Shown one piece after another: positions 26,054-35,450 of a stretch of 64,000 nucleotides of DNA. Position 1 is the first letter of the stretch. The number at the start of each line of letters is the position of its first letter. The stretch is from contig NZ_CP117780.1 in NCBI RefSeq assembly GCF_028657905.1, positions 496,001-560,000 of the forward strand. The letters are read 5' to 3'. The stretch comes from Burkholderia sp. FERM BP-3421 (GTDB lineage Bacteria > Pseudomonadota > Gammaproteobacteria > Burkholderiales > Burkholderiaceae). The notes beneath the pieces are model-generated. The model was not told where the DNA came from. It saw nothing but the letters and a program-made list of their open reading frames with translations, and did no database searches. The translations under genes were made by a program, and so were the position numbers.

Positions 26054-27391
26054 GTGACCGCTGCAACGACTTCAATCGATACGCTCGTCGTGGGGGCAGG
26101 CCAGGCCGGCGTGGCCATGAGCGAACACCTGGGCCGGCTCGGCGTGCCGCATCTGGTGCTGGAGCGCGATCGCATCGCCGAGCGCTGGCGCACCGGACGC
26201 TGGGATTCGCTGGTCGCGAATGGCCCCGCGTGGCACGACCGGTTTCCGGGGCTCGAATTCGACGGCCTCGATCCCGATGCGTTCGCGTCGAAGGACGCTG
26301 TGGCCGACTACTTCGAGGCGTATGCGCGCAAGTTCGACGCACCGATCCGCACGGGCGTCGACGTGACGCGCGTCGTGCGCAGCGCGGGCAAGCCGGGCTT
26401 CGTCGCCGAGACCTCCGACGGCACGATCGAGGCGAACCGCGTGGTGGTCGCGACCGGACCGTTCCAGTGTCCGGTCATTCCGCCGATCGCGCCGGACGGT
26501 GCGCGCGTGATGCAAATCCACTCCGCCGACTATCGCAATCCGGATCAGTTGCCCGCCGGCGGCGTGCTGGTGGTCGGCGCGGGTTCGTCGGGCGTGCAGA
26601 TCGCCGACGAACTGCAGCGCGCGGGCCGGGAGGTGGTCTTGTCTGTCGGGCCGCATGATCGTCCGCCGCGCGCGTATCGCGGCCGCGACTTCTGCTGGTG
26701 GCTCGGCGTGCTCGGCGAATGGGACAAGGAAGTCGCGACGCCGGGCCGTGAGCACGTGACGATCGCCGTGAGCGGCGCGCGCGGCGGCCATACCGTCGAT
26801 TTCCGCCGGCTCGCGAACCAGGGCGTGACGCTCGTGGGACGGACGAAGTCGTTCGACGGGGGCGCGGCCGCATTCGAAGGCGATCTCGCGATCAATCTCG
26901 CGCGCGGCGACGAGAACTACCTGTCGCTGCTCGATGCGGCCGACGCCTATGTGCTGCGCAACGGCCTCGACCTACCGGAGGAGCCCGACGCGCGCCGCAT
27001 CCTGCCGAACCCGGCGTGCGTCGCGCGGCCGATCCTGTCGCTCGACCTGGCCGCCGCCGGCGTCACGTCGATCGTCTGGGCGACGGGCTATGCGGTCGAC
27101 TACGGCTGGCTGAACGTCGACGCGTTCGCGGACGACGGCAAGCCGCAGCATCAGCGCGGCGTGTCGAAGGAACCGGGCGTCTATTTCATCGGGCTGCCGT
27201 GGCTGTCGCGGCGCGGCTCCAGTTTCATCTGGGGCGTCTGGCACGACGCGAAGCACATCGCCGATCACATCGCAACGCAGCGGAAATACCAGGCGTACCG
27301 GGACGCATCGCAACGCGGCCCGATGCCGCACACGGGGCGCGACGGCGACGCAGGGCATGCCGCGCGCGCGTTGACCGATGCGACCCACTGA
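26054..27391 (+). CDS. Flavin-containing monooxygenase (NAD(P)/FAD-dependent)
   Basis: A 445-residue two-dinucleotide-fold flavoprotein: an FAD-binding VVGAGQAGVAMSEHL near residue 12, an NADPH-binding VVGAGSSGVQIADEL near 172, and the late FMO motif WATGYAVDYGWLN. It probably hydroxylates or N-oxygenates a small substrate using O2 and NADPH. Translation starts at GTG 26054, which follows an excellent GGAGGAG at 26041-26047 and puts the dinucleotide motif at the right distance. It leads a run FMO-RidA-DUF1028-M20, suggesting stepwise breakdown of an N-containing compound. Confidence 0.9.
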   Translation: MTAATTSIDTLVVGAGQAGVAMSEHLGRLGVPHLVLERDRIAERWRTGRWDSLVANGPAWHDRFPGLEFDGLDPDAFASKDAVADYFEAYARKFDAPIRTGVDVTRVVRSAGKPGFVAETSDGTIEANRVVVATGPFQCPVIPPIAPDGARVMQIHSADYRNPDQLPAGGVLVVGAGSSGVQIADELQRAGREVVLSVGPHDRPPRAYRGRDFCWWLGVLGEWDKEVATPGREHVTIAVSGARGGHTVDFRRLANQGVTLVGRTKSFDGGAAAFEGDLAINLARGDENYLSLLDAADAYVLRNGLDLPEEPDARRILPNPACVARPILSLDLAAAGVTSIVWATGYAVDYGWLNVDAFADDGKPQHQRGVSKEPGVYFIGLPWLSRRGSSFIWGVWHDAKHIADHIATQRKYQAYRDASQRGPMPHTGRDGDAGHAARALTDATH

Positions 27392-27456
27392 CTGACTGTC
27401 GCGGCGCGTTCGCATTCCGTGCGTCGAGCGCGACCACCGATGATCGAAGGAGAGCC

Positions 27457-27906
27457 ATGAGCCAACCCACCCATACCCGTATCCGGATGTTCAATACCCG
27501 GGATACCTACCCGAATCAAGCGCTCGACAACGACCTGTGCCAGGCCGTGCGGGCCGGCAATACCGTATATGTGCGCGGTCAGGTCGGCACCGGTTTCGAC
27601 GGCAGGCTGATCGGTCTCGGCGATCCGCGCGCCCAGGCCGAGCAGGCGATGAAGAACATCCGGCAGCTGCTCGAGGAAGCCGGCAGCGACCTGACGCACA
27701 TCGTCAAGACGACGACCTACCTGATCGACCCGCGCTATCGCGAACCCGTATACCAGGAGATCGGCAAGTGGCTGAAGGGCGTGTATCCGATCTCGACGGG
27801 GCTCGTCGTGTCGGCGCTCGGCCAGGCGCAATGGCTGGTGGAAATCGACGTGATCGCGGTGATCCCGGATCGCTGGCAGCCGAACGGCGTTCACGAGGCG
27901 CGATGA
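27457..27906 (+). CDS. RidA (YjgF/YER057c/UK114) family protein
   Basis: A 149-residue RidA-fold protein (FNTRDTYPNQALDNDLCQAV, VYVRGQVGTGFDGRLIG, QAEQAMKNIRQLLEEAGSDLTHIVKTTTYLIDPRYR, WLVEIDVIAVIP). Members deaminate reactive imine/enamine intermediates; RutC in uracil breakdown is a member. It has a GAAGGAGAG site before the ATG and lies 65 bases after the FMO, in a catabolic operon. Specific substrate unknown. Confidence 0.9.
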   Translation: MSQPTHTRIRMFNTRDTYPNQALDNDLCQAVRAGNTVYVRGQVGTGFDGRLIGLGDPRAQAEQAMKNIRQLLEEAGSDLTHIVKTTTYLIDPRYREPVYQEIGKWLKGVYPISTGLVVSALGQAQWLVEIDVIAVIPDRWQPNGVHEAR

Positions 27907-28289
27907 GCGCCGCGCGTTCGCGACAGGCGCGAGCAAAGCATGAAGGCCGGCACACAGGGGCCGACCGGTGAATCCGGAACCCATGACGCATGACAGGCCG
28001 CCGGAAAAAGGTGACGCGAGCGCGAGACCGGCTTGAACGGCGCGCGGCGCGTAGGACGATCAATTTTTACAGGATGACACGCCGACAGGTTGTCGCCGGC
28101 AATCGGAGGTCGTGTGGAGGCAGGCGGGTCCGTGACGTGCCGAACCTGAAGGTCGGCAAGCGTCGGCGGGCGCGGGGTGGGCCGCGGCGCAGCCGGCTGC
28201 GACAGGCGCGCATATCACGCCACCACTCATCCTGTCATCGCCGGACTGACGAGTACCGTCGCAAACGAGAGGCGTTCATATCAACCGAC
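27907..28289. other. Intergenic stretch without a recognisable gene
   Basis: Between the RidA and DUF1028 genes. No frame with protein-like composition and ribosome-binding site was found. The length (383 bases) leaves room for an internal promoter. Confidence 0.5.
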
Positions 28290-28967
28290 ATGACTTTCTC
28301 TATCGTCGGGCGTTGCCCGGAATCGGGGCAGCTCGGGATCGCGATCAGTTCGTCGAGCATTGCCGTGGGCGCGCGCTGCCCGTGGGTGCGCGCGGGTGTC
28401 GGCGCGGTCGCGACGCAGAACATCACGTTGCCGGCGCTCGGTCCTCAGATCCTGGACCTGATCGAGCACGCGCAGCTCGCGCCGGCGACCGCGCTCGATC
28501 GCGCGTTGCATGCAAACGGCTGGAGCCAGCACCGGCAGGTCACGGTGATCGACGGGCAAGGGCGGACGGCATGCTTCACCGGCAGGGAAGCGCTCGGCAC
28601 GCACCATGCGGCGATGGGCGAGCAATGCGTGGCGGCCGGCAACCTGCTGGCCGCCCCGGCCGTCATCGATGCGATGGTCCGCGCGTTCGAGCAGGCGCCC
28701 GGCCTGCTTGCCGAGCGGCTGCTGGCCGCGTTGCGCGCGGCGATGGCGGCCGGCGGCGAGGCGGGACCGGTCCATTCGGCGGCGCTGACGGTGGTCGACG
28801 ACCTGACCTGGCCCATCGCCGACCTGCGTGTCGACTGGGCCGATATCGATCCGGTCGGGACACTCGATGCGCTGTGGCAAGCCTATCGACCGCAGATGCA
28901 TGACTACCAGACGCGCGCGCTCGACCCGACCGCCGCGCCGCGCTATGGGGTGCCGGGCGATGAGTGA
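28290..28967 (+). CDS. DUF1028 family (Ntn-hydrolase-like) protein
   Basis: A 225-residue DUF1028 protein: MTFSIVGRCPESGQLGIAISSSSIAVGARCPWVRAGVGAVATQN at the N-terminus, HRQVTVIDGQGRTACFTG and MGEQCVAAGNLLAAPAVIDAM in the middle. The family adopts an N-terminal nucleophile hydrolase-like fold and is often found with amidohydrolases and RidA genes, which fits a hydrolytic step. It overlaps the M20 hydrolase gene by eight bases. Confidence 0.85.
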   Translation: MTFSIVGRCPESGQLGIAISSSSIAVGARCPWVRAGVGAVATQNITLPALGPQILDLIEHAQLAPATALDRALHANGWSQHRQVTVIDGQGRTACFTGREALGTHHAAMGEQCVAAGNLLAAPAVIDAMVRAFEQAPGLLAERLLAALRAAMAAGGEAGPVHSAALTVVDDLTWPIADLRVDWADIDPVGTLDALWQAYRPQMHDYQTRALDPTAAPRYGVPGDE

Positions 28968-30123
28968 CGCGTTGAGCCGCACGCTGCTCGCGCGGCTGAT
29001 TGGTTTTGCGACGGTCAGCCGCGATTCGAATCTCGAGATGATCGATTTCATCCGCGACTACCTCGCCGGTTTTGGCGTCGCGAGCGAACTGTTCTACAAC
29101 GCGGCGCGTACCAAGGCGAGCCTGTTTGCGACGATCGGGCCGAGCGATCGCGGCGGCATCGCGCTGTCGGGCCATACCGACGTCGTGCCGGTCGACGGGC
29201 AGGCGTGGACGGTCGAGCCGTTCCGGCTCACCGAGCGCGACGGTCGCCTGTACGGCCGTGGCACGACCGACATGAAGGGCTTCATCGCATCGGTGCTCGC
29301 GGCCGTGCCGGTGTTCGTCGCGCGGCCGTTGCGAGAGCCCGTGCATCTGGCATTCTCGTACGACGAGGAAGTGGGCTGTCTCGGCGTGCGGCCGATGCTG
29401 GCGGAGCTGGCGATGCGCGAGCATCGCCCGCGCCTGTGCCTGATCGGCGAGCCGACCGAGCTGAGGCCGGTGCTGGGACACAAGGGCAAGCTCGCGATGC
29501 GCTGCCGCGTGAAGGGCGCCGCGTGCCACTCGGCGTATTCGCCGCGCGGCGTGAACGCGATCGACTATGCGGCGAAACTGATCTGCCGGCTCGGCGAGAT
29601 CGGCACGGCGCTCGCGCGGCCGGCGCGCCACGACAGCCGCTTCGATCCGCCGTACTCGACGGTGCAGACAGGGTTGATCAACGGCGGGCGCGCACTGAAC
29701 ATCGTGCCGGCCGAATGCGAGTTCGACTTCGAGGTGCGCGCGCTGCCGGATTTCGATCCCGACGAAGTGTCGAAGCGCATGCAGGCGTATGCGACGTCCG
29801 AACTGTTGCCGCGCATGCGCGCGGTTCAGCCGGACACCGACATCCGCCTGGAGACGCTCGGCGGGTATCCGGGGCTCGCGACCCGACCCGACAGCGACGC
29901 CGCGCGCCTGCTCGCGATGCTGACCGGCTCCGACGCGTTCGGCACGGTCGCGTTCGGCACGGAGGGCGGGCTGTTCGACCGGGCCGGCATTCCGACGGTG
30001 GTGTGCGGGCCCGGCAGCATGGCGCAAGGCCACAAGCCCGACGAGTTCGTGACGCTCGACCAGGTGCACGGCTGCGACGCGATGCTCCGGCGTCTCGCGG
30101 GCCATTTGTCCGCCACGGCTTGA
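28960..30123 (+). CDS. M20 family metallohydrolase, acetylornithine deacetylase (ArgE)-like
   Basis: A 387-residue two-zinc amidohydrolase with all family motifs: SGHTDVVPVDGQAW, GRGTTDMKGF, YDEEVGCLG, GEPTELRPVLGHKG and the closing GPGSMAQGHKPDEFV. ArgE-like proteins remove acyl groups from amino acids. In this catabolic context (FMO, RidA, DUF1028) an N-acyl or N-carbamoyl intermediate is a likelier substrate than acetylornithine (inference). The start overlaps the DUF1028 stop, so the two are translationally coupled. Confidence 0.9.
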   Translation: MSDALSRTLLARLIGFATVSRDSNLEMIDFIRDYLAGFGVASELFYNAARTKASLFATIGPSDRGGIALSGHTDVVPVDGQAWTVEPFRLTERDGRLYGRGTTDMKGFIASVLAAVPVFVARPLREPVHLAFSYDEEVGCLGVRPMLAELAMREHRPRLCLIGEPTELRPVLGHKGKLAMRCRVKGAACHSAYSPRGVNAIDYAAKLICRLGEIGTALARPARHDSRFDPPYSTVQTGLINGGRALNIVPAECEFDFEVRALPDFDPDEVSKRMQAYATSELLPRMRAVQPDTDIRLETLGGYPGLATRPDSDAARLLAMLTGSDAFGTVAFGTEGGLFDRAGIPTVVCGPGSMAQGHKPDEFVTLDQVHGCDAMLRRLAGHLSATA

Positions 30124-30232
30124 GCGGACCGTCGCAAGCGGTGCATCGGCTCGCAAAGCACGCGTTCCGTCGACTGCGCGGGCTTGCCTGCCGCCCGGGC
30201 ATTGCGTCGCCCGCGCCGTCTCGGCGCATCCG

Positions 30233-31156
30233 CTAGCGCGACGACCCCGCGTCGATCTCGCCAAGCCGCTCGCGGCAGAAATCGACGAACGACTGCGCCT
30301 GCTTCGTGAGCTGCCCGCGCTTCAACCGCGCGCTGACGAGCCCCGACGGGCTGACGGTTTCGCTGAGCCGGGTCGTCACGACGCGTTGGCCGTCGTACGT
30401 GTATTCGGAATACGGGCGCGTGACGAGCAACGAGAAACCGAAATTCCGGCCGACCATGCCGCGCACCATCTCGATCGACGGCGACGCGAACACGATGTTG
30501 GGGGTGAGCCCGAGGTCGTGGAACAGGCTGACGAAATAGGTTCGGCTCGGCTGCACGTCGAGCAGGATCATCGGCTCGACGCCGAGTTCGCGAAGCGACA
30601 CATGCGCCTGGCCCGCGAACCGGTGCTGCTCAGGCAGCAGGACGTACGGCTGTTGCGGCGGCATCAGCGGCTCGGTTTCGATCGTGCCGTCGAGGTCGTG
30701 GTCGTACAGGAGGGCAAGATCGAACGAGCCGGCCGTCAATCCTTGCACGAGCTCCTGCTGATCGCCGTCGCGCAGCCGGATGCTGACGCCCGGATAGCGC
30801 TCGCGAAAACCCGCGAGCAGTTGCGGCAGATAGAGCGGCGCGACCGTCTCGAAGCAGCCGATGTCGATCTGGCCGGTGACGACATCATTGTCGGCGAGCG
30901 CGTTCTGCTCGAACGCGTGCGCGATGCGCAGCAGCTCCTGCGCCTGCCGGTAGAAGCGCGCGCCGACGGGCGTCAGCGACACGCCCTGCGCGTGATGCCG
31001 GATGAAGAGCGTCACGGCGAAGCTTTCCTCCAAGCCCTTGATCGCGCTGGAGACCGACGGCTGCGCGATGAAGAGCTGGCGCGACGCTTCGGCGACGCTG
31101 CCGCATTCCACCGTCGCCACGAAGTACTTCAATTGCCGCAAAGTATAGTGAGCCAC
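30233..31156 (-). CDS. LysR family transcriptional regulator
   Basis: A 307-residue LTTR: HTH at about 5-62 (LRQLKYFVATVECGSVAEASRQLFIAQPSVSSAIKGLE) and a periplasmic-binding-fold effector domain (GQIDIGCFETVAPLYLPQLL, FDLALLYDHDL, FGFSLLVTRPYSEYTYDGQ). It resembles LTTRs that control nucleobase or aromatic catabolism. I start at GTG 31156, which has AGAGG five bases before it; a GTG five codons upstream has none. It is divergent from the NCS1 permease and likely controls it and the catabolic genes. Confidence 0.88.
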   Translation of the reverse strand: MAHYTLRQLKYFVATVECGSVAEASRQLFIAQPSVSSAIKGLEESFAVTLFIRHHAQGVSLTPVGARFYRQAQELLRIAHAFEQNALADNDVVTGQIDIGCFETVAPLYLPQLLAGFRERYPGVSIRLRDGDQQELVQGLTAGSFDLALLYDHDLDGTIETEPLMPPQQPYVLLPEQHRFAGQAHVSLRELGVEPMILLDVQPSRTYFVSLFHDLGLTPNIVFASPSIEMVRGMVGRNFGFSLLVTRPYSEYTYDGQRVVTTRLSETVSPSGLVSARLKRGQLTKQAQSFVDFCRERLGEIDAGSSR

Positions 31157-31504
31157 AGGCACCTCTGCCACTCGGCCCCGACTGCCGCGTCGGGGCGCAT
31201 GCTGTCCATTGCCTCACGCAGCACATTACCGGAAGAAGCCGGCGCCGGGTTTCCCGCTGCAGAGCTTTTTCGTGGGCTTCGAAAATATTTTTAGTATTTC
31301 TCCCTCGCGGCTCGCGTGGCGCACCATCGGCTCCGATCTGGATCATGCTGCGGTTGCCGTGGCGGCGGAGCGTCGGCTCGCGCCGGCGCACATGAGGGCG
31401 CAGTGACCTTCGCCGCGTGTCCAGTCCGATCATCGACAATCGCGCCGCCGCGCACCGGCTGATACCGGACGCATGCAGCGGCGCGCAGGACAGGAGACAT
31501 TGCC
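31157..31504. promoter_or_regulatory. Divergent promoter region lysR / permease
   Basis: 348 bases without a gene. An AT-rich patch at 31281-31299 contains AAATA-N7-TATTT (31283-31299), a small dyad that could be part of an LTTR binding site or a -10 region. The rest shows nothing recognisable. Confidence 0.4.
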
Positions 31505-32944
31505 ATGACGAACGTGGAGCGCAGCGCGTCCCCCGTGATAGAGAAATACACGATCGGCCATGTGCCGCCCGCAGACCGGCACGGCAGGGTGAGCGATCTG
31601 TTCACGCTGTGGTTCGGCGGCAATATCGCGCCGCTGCCGATCGTGACCGGTGCGCTCGGCGTGCAGATCTTCCACCTGAACCTGATGTGGGGGATCGTCG
31701 CGATCGTCGTCGGCCAGGCGGTCGGCGGCGTGCTGATGGCGCTGCACTCCGCGCAGGGGCCGCGGATGGGCATTCCGCAGATGATCCAGAGCCGCGCGCA
31801 GTTCGGTTCGTGGGGGGCGTTGCTCGTCACCGTGATCGCGGCCGTGATGTATGTCGGCTTCTTCGCGTCCAACATCGTGCTTGCCGGCAAATCGGTGCAC
31901 GGCATCGCATCGTCCGTGCCGGTGCCGGTCGGCATCGTGATCGGCGCAGTGGGATCGGGGCTGATCGGGATCGTCGGATATCGGGTCATCCACATCCTGA
32001 ACCGTATCGGCACGTGGGTGCTCGGCATCGGCATCCTGGTCGGCTTCTGGATGATGCTCACGCACATCGAGACCGACGACTTCCTCACGCGCGGCGGCTT
32101 CAGCTTCGCGGGCTGGCTCGCGACGGTGTCGCTGTCGGCGCTGTGGCAGATCGCGTTCGCGCCGTATGTGTCGGACTATTCGCGCTACCTGCCGGAACAC
32201 GTCGGCGCTGCCGCGACGTTCTGGGCGACCTATCTCGGCTCCACGCTCGGTTCCACGCTGGCGTTCATCTTCGGGGCGGTTGCGGTGCTCGCGGCCCCGG
32301 CCGGCGCCGATACGATGGATGCGGTCAAGCAGGTGACCGGCCCGCTCGGCCCCCTGATGCTCGTGCTGTTCCTGCTGAGCGTGATCAGCCACAACGCGCT
32401 CAATCTGTACGGCGCGGTGCTCGCCGTGATCACGTCGGTGCAGACCTTCGCCCACCGGTGGATCCCGACCGCGAAGGCGCGCGCCGTGTTGTCCGTGGTG
32501 ATCTTCGTCGCATGCTGCTACGCGGCGATCGGCGCATCGACGAATTTCGTCGCCCAACTCGTCAATCTCGTGCTCGCGCTGCTCGTCGTGCTGGTGCCGT
32601 GGACCGCGATCAACCTGATCGACTTCTACGTGATCCACAAGGGCAAGTACGACATCGCATCGATCTTCATGGCGGATGGCGGGATCTACGGCCGCTTCAA
32701 TCCGCAGGCGCTGATCGCGTATGCGATCGGCATCCTGGCGCAGATTCCGTTCATGAACACGCCGATGTACGCGGGCCCGATTCCGGCGCTGCTCGATGGC
32801 GCGGATCTGTCGTGGGTGATCGGGCTGGTGCTGACGTCGCTGCTGTATTACGGGCTCGCGATGCGGGGCGGCGAGTCCAGGCGCCGGCAAGCCGGCGCGA
32901 GACTGACGTCGACGATGATGGGGGGAACGGAAGGGCTGGAGTAA
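31505..32944 (+). CDS. NCS1 family cytosine/purine permease
   Basis: A 479-residue, about 12-helix transporter of the nucleobase:cation symporter-1 family. The N-terminus has the HGRVSDLFTLWFGGNIAPLPIVTGALG block, then GPRMGIPQMIQSRAQFG, FAPYVSDYSRYLPE and the late WTAINLIDFYVIHKGKYD. NCS1 proteins import cytosine, allantoin, hydantoins or thiamine precursors. Beside the monooxygenase/RidA/amidohydrolase operon it is likely the uptake system for the compound degraded. Substrate not predictable from sequence alone. Confidence 0.9.
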   Translation: MTNVERSASPVIEKYTIGHVPPADRHGRVSDLFTLWFGGNIAPLPIVTGALGVQIFHLNLMWGIVAIVVGQAVGGVLMALHSAQGPRMGIPQMIQSRAQFGSWGALLVTVIAAVMYVGFFASNIVLAGKSVHGIASSVPVPVGIVIGAVGSGLIGIVGYRVIHILNRIGTWVLGIGILVGFWMMLTHIETDDFLTRGGFSFAGWLATVSLSALWQIAFAPYVSDYSRYLPEHVGAAATFWATYLGSTLGSTLAFIFGAVAVLAAPAGADTMDAVKQVTGPLGPLMLVLFLLSVISHNALNLYGAVLAVITSVQTFAHRWIPTAKARAVLSVVIFVACCYAAIGASTNFVAQLVNLVLALLVVLVPWTAINLIDFYVIHKGKYDIASIFMADGGIYGRFNPQALIAYAIGILAQIPFMNTPMYAGPIPALLDGADLSWVIGLVLTSLLYYGLAMRGGESRRRQAGARLTSTMMGGTEGLE

Positions 32945-33249
32945 CGGGGCAGGGCGTACGCCGCCGCGTCGGGCGCGGCGCGGCGGCGTGGCATGGTAAT
33001 GCTGACGGCCCTGATCGAGAAGCATGTTCACGGAACGGACGAAATGGGTCGGCGCGTGACGCGGCAATAGCTTGAATCGATCGTTCATCCGGACGGAGCC
33101 TCGGCGACAGGCATTCGCCAAACACCCGGCTTTCCGGAAACCCGGCCGAGTGAGCCCCCATAAAAATGACCGGCTCAGTCTCGCGCATCGACCCGAGAGG
33201 GATCAGGAAGTCACGGAACGGGATCGAGCGTGTCGCCGGCGACTGCCGG

Positions 33250-33342
33250 TCACATCGACGGGTACTCGCTACGCTGCTCGCGTACCAGGCTCACTGCGCG
33301 CGCTCGGACCTCCGGGGAAAACTTGTTTGGCTTTTGATTCAT
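33250..33342 (-). mobile_element. 5' fragment of an IS3-family orfA transposase gene
   Basis: Reading the - strand from the ATG at 33342 gives MNQKPNKFSPEVRARAVSLV followed by REQRSEYPSM and a TGA where the family has TGG (Trp31). This is the standard N-terminus of IS3-group OrfA proteins with a nonsense change. The frame after the stop diverges within a few codons. It abuts the IS6-type remnant that begins at 33341 on the other strand, so two different elements are joined here. Confidence 0.75.
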
Positions 33343-33886
33343 GGCTCCGTTGTCTCAAGATGAAGTGGTCGTGACGATCAACGGCCGGAAGCACGGGTTG
33401 TGGCGGGCCGTCGATCAGCACGGCGCGGTGCTCGATGCGCTGGTGCAGCGTCGCCGCGACACAGCAGCAGCCAAACGGCTGATGCGCACGTTGCTCGGGC
33501 AGCCATGGCTGCCCGCGTGTGATGATGACGGACAAGCTACGCAGCTACGCGGCGGCGAACAACGAACTGGGTCTGAACGTCGGGCATCGGCAGTACAAGG
33601 GATTGAACAACCGGGTGGAAAATTCGCAGCAGCCGACCCGGGTGTGCGAGAAGGTGATGCGGCGGTTCAAATCGGCACGCCAGCTTCAACGATTTGCCTC
33701 GGCCCATGGACAGGCTTCGAATCCGTTCATGGGGTGCCGCAACAATCGCAGCGCGCTGTGCAAACGCGGGGCATGTGCCCAGGCCTTCGCGGCCTGGGAA
33801 AGGGCCTTCATGCGACCGCATGCCGGCGTAAGCCGATCGATACTCGCCTCACTCATCCTGGTTTGTCCGGTTGCCGCACAACCTGC
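33341..33886 (+). mobile_element. 3' part of an IS6-family transposase, frameshifted
   Basis: Two adjacent frames encode the central and C-terminal parts of an IS6/IS240-type DDE transposase. First comes DEVVVTINGRKHGLWRAVDQ with HGAVLDALVQRRRDTAAAKRLM. After a shift near 33500-33520 comes MTDKLRSYAAANNELGLNVG, with NNRVENSQQPTR and KRFKSARQ-like sequence to about 33726. The N-terminus is missing and the segment meets an inverted piece of a related element at about 33886. Confidence 0.75.
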
Positions 33887-34070
33887 CAGTGCCGTTCAAC
33901 CATGCGCAGGCTCAGCGGAAAACAGTAGTACAACCAAACGGCGTGGCAGATGATGTCCGGCGGAACCGGTAGCCCCTGAACGAAACCGGTGCCTCGGTCG
34001 ACGGCAGAATGGAGATGGATACCTTCTTCCTTTCCCATTATATTTATCGACTTCGGCGACAAACTGACAG
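33886..34070 (-). mobile_element. 5' part of an IS6-family transposase gene (second, inverted piece)
   Basis: On the - strand the sequence encodes the conserved IS6 N-terminal block (LPVPPDIICHAVWLYYCFPL, then SLRMVERHWQ) preceded by a non-coding end. It is clearly related to 40478-40650, which lies in the same orientation (both contain TAGTACAACC-type and GGCAGATGATG-type segments). It is truncated at the junction with the + strand remnant. Confidence 0.7.
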
Positions 34071-34140
34071 TACCGATCCGAGAGGCCGTGGCGAGGGCAA
34101 TCTGTGAAGCTTGCGGGGAGCGGGCAGAACATCTGGATGA

Positions 34141-35022
34141 TCACGCGACAGTGGCGGGTATCCGCGCGGCGAGGTAATCCGCGAAATCACTACCGACTTC
34201 AGGGTGGCGGAGGCCAAACTCAATGCTTGCTTTTAGATAGCCAAGCTTACTACCGCAGTCGTACCGAGTGCCGGCGTACTTGTATGCGAGCACTTGTTCC
34301 TCAGAGAGTAAGGCTTGAATCGCGTCGGTCAGTTGATGTTCTCCACCTGCGCCGGGCTTTAGCTCGCGGAGGTGTTTGAAAATCCGCGGTTTAAGGATGT
34401 AGCGACCAACAACACCCAGGTTGGATGGCGCAACGTCAGGTGCAGGTTTTTCGACGATCCCTGACATCTTAATGATCGATTCCTCCCATTCCTTGCCGTC
34501 GATAATCCCATATGATTTCGTTTCGGAGGAGGGGATTTCTTCGACCCCGATGACCGAGCTATGGTAGTGATCGAACACGTCGACCATTTGCTTCAAGATG
34601 GGAGGTTCACCATCAAGCAGGTCGTCAGCCAAAATGACGGCGAATGGATGATCGCCAACGAGCTTTTCCGCACAGAGCACGGCATGCCCGAGCCCAAGCG
34701 CTTCAGGCTGCCGTACGTAAAAGCAGTCCACGTTGCGCGGCTTGATGCTTCGCACAAGATTCAGCAGCTTTTCCTTGCCACGGGCTTCGAGTTCCGCCTC
34801 GACCTCGTATGATTTATCAAAATGATCTTCAATGGCACGTTTGCTTCGCCCCGTAACGAAGATCATCTCGGTGATCCCGGCCGCGATCGCTTCCTCGACA
34901 GCGTACTGGATCAGAGGCTTATCGACGACAGGCAGCATTTCTTTGGGGCTGGCCTTGGTGGCCGGCAGAAACCGCGTACCGAGACCGGCTACGGGGAAAA
35001 CAGCTTTAGTTACTTTCAGCAT
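34141..35022 (-). CDS. galU: UTP-glucose-1-phosphate uridylyltransferase
   Basis: A 293-residue GalU: the nucleotide-binding loop GLGTRFLPATKASPKEMLP at about residues 12-30, DKPLIQYAVEEAIAAGI, FVRQPEALGLGHAVLCAE-type centre, ILADDLLDGEPPIL with the metal Asp, and GVVGRYILKPRIF. It makes UDP-glucose, the donor for glucan and capsule synthesis, which fits the OpgH-like synthase next to it. I start at the ATG where family similarity begins; an ATG at 35103 would add a 27-residue unlike extension. Base composition is visibly lower in GC than the core genes. It is probably a second, acquired galU copy. Confidence 0.92.
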   Translation of the reverse strand: MLKVTKAVFPVAGLGTRFLPATKASPKEMLPVVDKPLIQYAVEEAIAAGITEMIFVTGRSKRAIEDHFDKSYEVEAELEARGKEKLLNLVRSIKPRNVDCFYVRQPEALGLGHAVLCAEKLVGDHPFAVILADDLLDGEPPILKQMVDVFDHYHSSVIGVEEIPSSETKSYGIIDGKEWEESIIKMSGIVEKPAPDVAPSNLGVVGRYILKPRIFKHLRELKPGAGGEHQLTDAIQALLSEEQVLAYKYAGTRYDCGSKLGYLKASIEFGLRHPEVGSDFADYLAARIPATVA

Positions 35023-35450
35023 TGCATTTTTTCCGGTAAAAATCGTCGCCGGTCGGCACGAGTTATTGAAAAAATTCATCCGATCGTCTTTTCGTGGATC
35101 CAATGAACGATCAGTAGGATTCTATTCTGGATAGGGATTTGCAACGGGCACGCGCCTACCGCGTCAATGGACGTGGGTGCCTACTGAAGTACCGAGCCAT
35201 CGGAACGCCAGGAGGATGTCCCGTAGCGGAATCAACGGAAGACTGGAAATAAACTTCCTCCACCGCCACAGCCTCGTGCGTGGATAAGCAAGCGGGCCAC
35301 TGTGCCGACCACGATGCGGATGGCCAACACCATCATGGCGGCGTGTGAAGACGAAAGCGCCGTAGCGAGTTGCCAACGCGAAGCTTCGATGAGCCCAAGG
35401 CCCTCCATCAGCCAATGCCCGCGGTTCGGAGCACGTCGACGGTCACCGCG
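35023..35450. other. Intergenic stretch between galU and the OpgH-like gene
   Basis: 428 bases with no convincing gene. A - strand frame of 83 codons at 35164-35415 lacks a ribosome-binding site and family resemblance. It may be decayed coding sequence. Confidence 0.45.

Noticed and set aside
35164..35415. 83-codon - strand frame between galU and the OpgH-like gene
   Set aside because: No ribosome-binding site, no signal or domain; likely decayed sequence.
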